The notes under the pieces: generated by a model
What the model was told of the DNA's origin: nothing
The model's input: the letters and a program-made list of their open reading frames with translations, nothing else
The model's database searches: none
Translations under genes and position numbers: made by a program
Shown here: piece after piece, positions 4,430 to 5,370 of the stretch
Position numbering within the stretch: position 1 is the stretch's first letter
Layout of the letters: each line of letters opens with the position of its first letter
From: Nitrospiraceae bacterium
Lineage (GTDB): Bacteria > Nitrospirota > Thermodesulfovibrionia > Thermodesulfovibrionales > UBA9159
Reading direction: 5' to 3'
NCBI GenBank assembly: GCA_003453735.1
Contig: DMNE01000247.1
Coordinates: forward strand, 1-5,370
DNA: 5,370 nucleotides

Positions 4430-5370
4430 ATGAAAATACTTCTCGTTTATCCGGAGTTTCCAGATACCTTCTGGAGTTTCAAACATGCCGTGAAATTCAT
4501 TTTTAAAAAGGCGAGTAGCCCACCCCTTGGGTTATTAACTGTTGCGGCATTCCTTCCTAATGAATGGGACAAGAGGCTCATAGATATGAATGTGAGCAGC
4601 CTTAATGACAATGACCTCCGATGGGCCGATTTTGTTTTTATTAGTGCCATGGCCATTCAAAAAGAATCCGTGAAAGAGGTTATCAAGAGATGCAAGTCAA
4701 TAGGCGTCAAGATTGTGGCCGGAGGGCCGCTCTTTACTACCGGATATGAAGAATTCGGCAATGTGGACCATTTAGTATTGAATGAGGCCGAAATCACCTT
4801 GCCCTTGTTTCTCGAAGATTTAAGGAATGGCTCTTGCAGGCAGATATACACTTCCGATCAATGGGCGGACGTACGAACGACTCCCTCTCCGCTCTGGGAA
4901 CTCGTTGACCTGAAGAAGTATGCAACGATTAATATCCAATATTCGCGGGGGTGCCCCTTTAACTGCGAATTTTGTGATATTGTTCTCCTTTGCGGACGCA
5001 TTCCGCGGACAAAAGATAAGGAGCAGATCATAAAAGAGCTGCAGGGCCTTTACTCACGCGATTTCAGGGGAGGGGTATTTTTCGTCGACGATAATTTTAT
5101 CGGGAACAAAAGGAAGTTAAAGGATGAGATTCTGCCCGCCCTTGCCGAATGGATAGAGGCGAGAAAACATCCCTTCTCTTTCATTACACAGACCTCGATA
5201 GAACTTTCCGATAATGAAGAACTGATGCAGTTAATGGTCAGAGCGGGCTTTGATATTGTATTTGTTGGTATCGAAACCCCGAATGAGCAGAGCCTTGCGG
5301 AATGCAGCAAGCTCCAGAACAAGAACCGCGACCTCCTCGAGAGTGTCAGGAAGATCCAGAAGTCCGGACT
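4430..5370 (+). CDS. B12-binding radical SAM protein (DUF4070-type), 3' end outside window
   Basis: The 313 complete codons seen are the N-terminal part of a radical SAM enzyme with an N-terminal cobalamin-binding-like domain. Residues ~1-150 form the Rossmann-type B12 domain: MKILLVYP, PPLGLLTVAA (31-40), FVFISAM (68-74), AGGPLF (97-102) and NEAE (118-121). It has no DxHxxG base-on motif (IDMN at 51-54 instead), as is usual in this subgroup. The radical SAM barrel starts at ~163 with the cluster motif RGCPFNCEFC, whose C175, C179 and C182 bind the 4Fe-4S that cleaves SAM. Further family-typical segments are FFVDDNFIGNKRKLK (217-231) and FVGIETPN (278-285). Overall wording matches the DUF4070 group, related to hopanoid and bacteriochlorophyll-type methylases; the substrate is unknown. 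AAGGA at 4413-4417 lies 12 nt before the ATG. The 169-nt gap after the helicase shows no clear terminator. Confidence 0.95.
   Translation, partial: MKILLVYPEFPDTFWSFKHAVKFIFKKASSPPLGLLTVAAFLPNEWDKRLIDMNVSSLNDNDLRWADFVFISAMAIQKESVKEVIKRCKSIGVKIVAGGPLFTTGYEEFGNVDHLVLNEAEITLPLFLEDLRNGSCRQIYTSDQWADVRTTPSPLWELVDLKKYATINIQYSRGCPFNCEFCDIVLLCGRIPRTKDKEQIIKELQGLYSRDFRGGVFFVDDNFIGNKRKLKDEILPALAEWIEARKHPFSFITQTSIELSDNEELMQLMVRAGFDIVFVGIETPNEQSLAECSKLQNKNRDLLESVRKIQKSG

Overview
The window looks like a chromosomal segment from a Gram-negative, probably anaerobic bacterium of the Desulfobacterota or Nitrospirota type. That placement is inference from the gene families (a DUF4070-type B12-binding radical SAM protein, a DUF5658 membrane protein, a RhlB-like helicase) and a good -24/-12 promoter; no search was run. 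Base 1 lies inside the sarcin-ricin loop of 23S rRNA.

Layout. 1-245 is the 3' end of 23S rRNA, followed by 5S rRNA (about 325-441) and the operon's intrinsic terminator, whose T-tract runs into a perfect 12-bp inverted repeat. From 510 to 846 there is no credible gene, only several short perfect hairpins. A sigma-54-like promoter at 847-862 is placed to start a transcript at about 872, exactly where a densely self-complementary leader begins (871-1014). That leader precedes a DUF5658 three-helix membrane protein gene (start chosen at 1073).

Two minus-strand genes follow: a YciH/SUI1 (eIF1-like) translation factor and a 91-residue zinc-ribbon membrane protein. A mostly non-coding stretch (2414-2731) holds a possible response-regulator remnant and an 18-bp palindrome. 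Next comes a plus-strand pair, an unrecognised 88-codon gene whose stop overlaps the GTG start of a complete RhlB-type DEAD-box helicase. The window ends inside a B12-binding radical SAM gene (313 complete codons visible).

There is no obvious single pathway. Several genes concern RNA and translation: rRNA, the SUI1 factor and the RNA helicase. The most interesting signals are regulatory. One is the sigma-54 promoter plus potentially pseudoknotted leader before the DUF5658 gene. The other is a recurring arrangement in which a -10 element ends 5-6 nt before the ATG, without a Shine-Dalgarno sequence, at three genes, which predicts leaderless mRNAs. I see no defence system, CRISPR array, transposase or tRNA.
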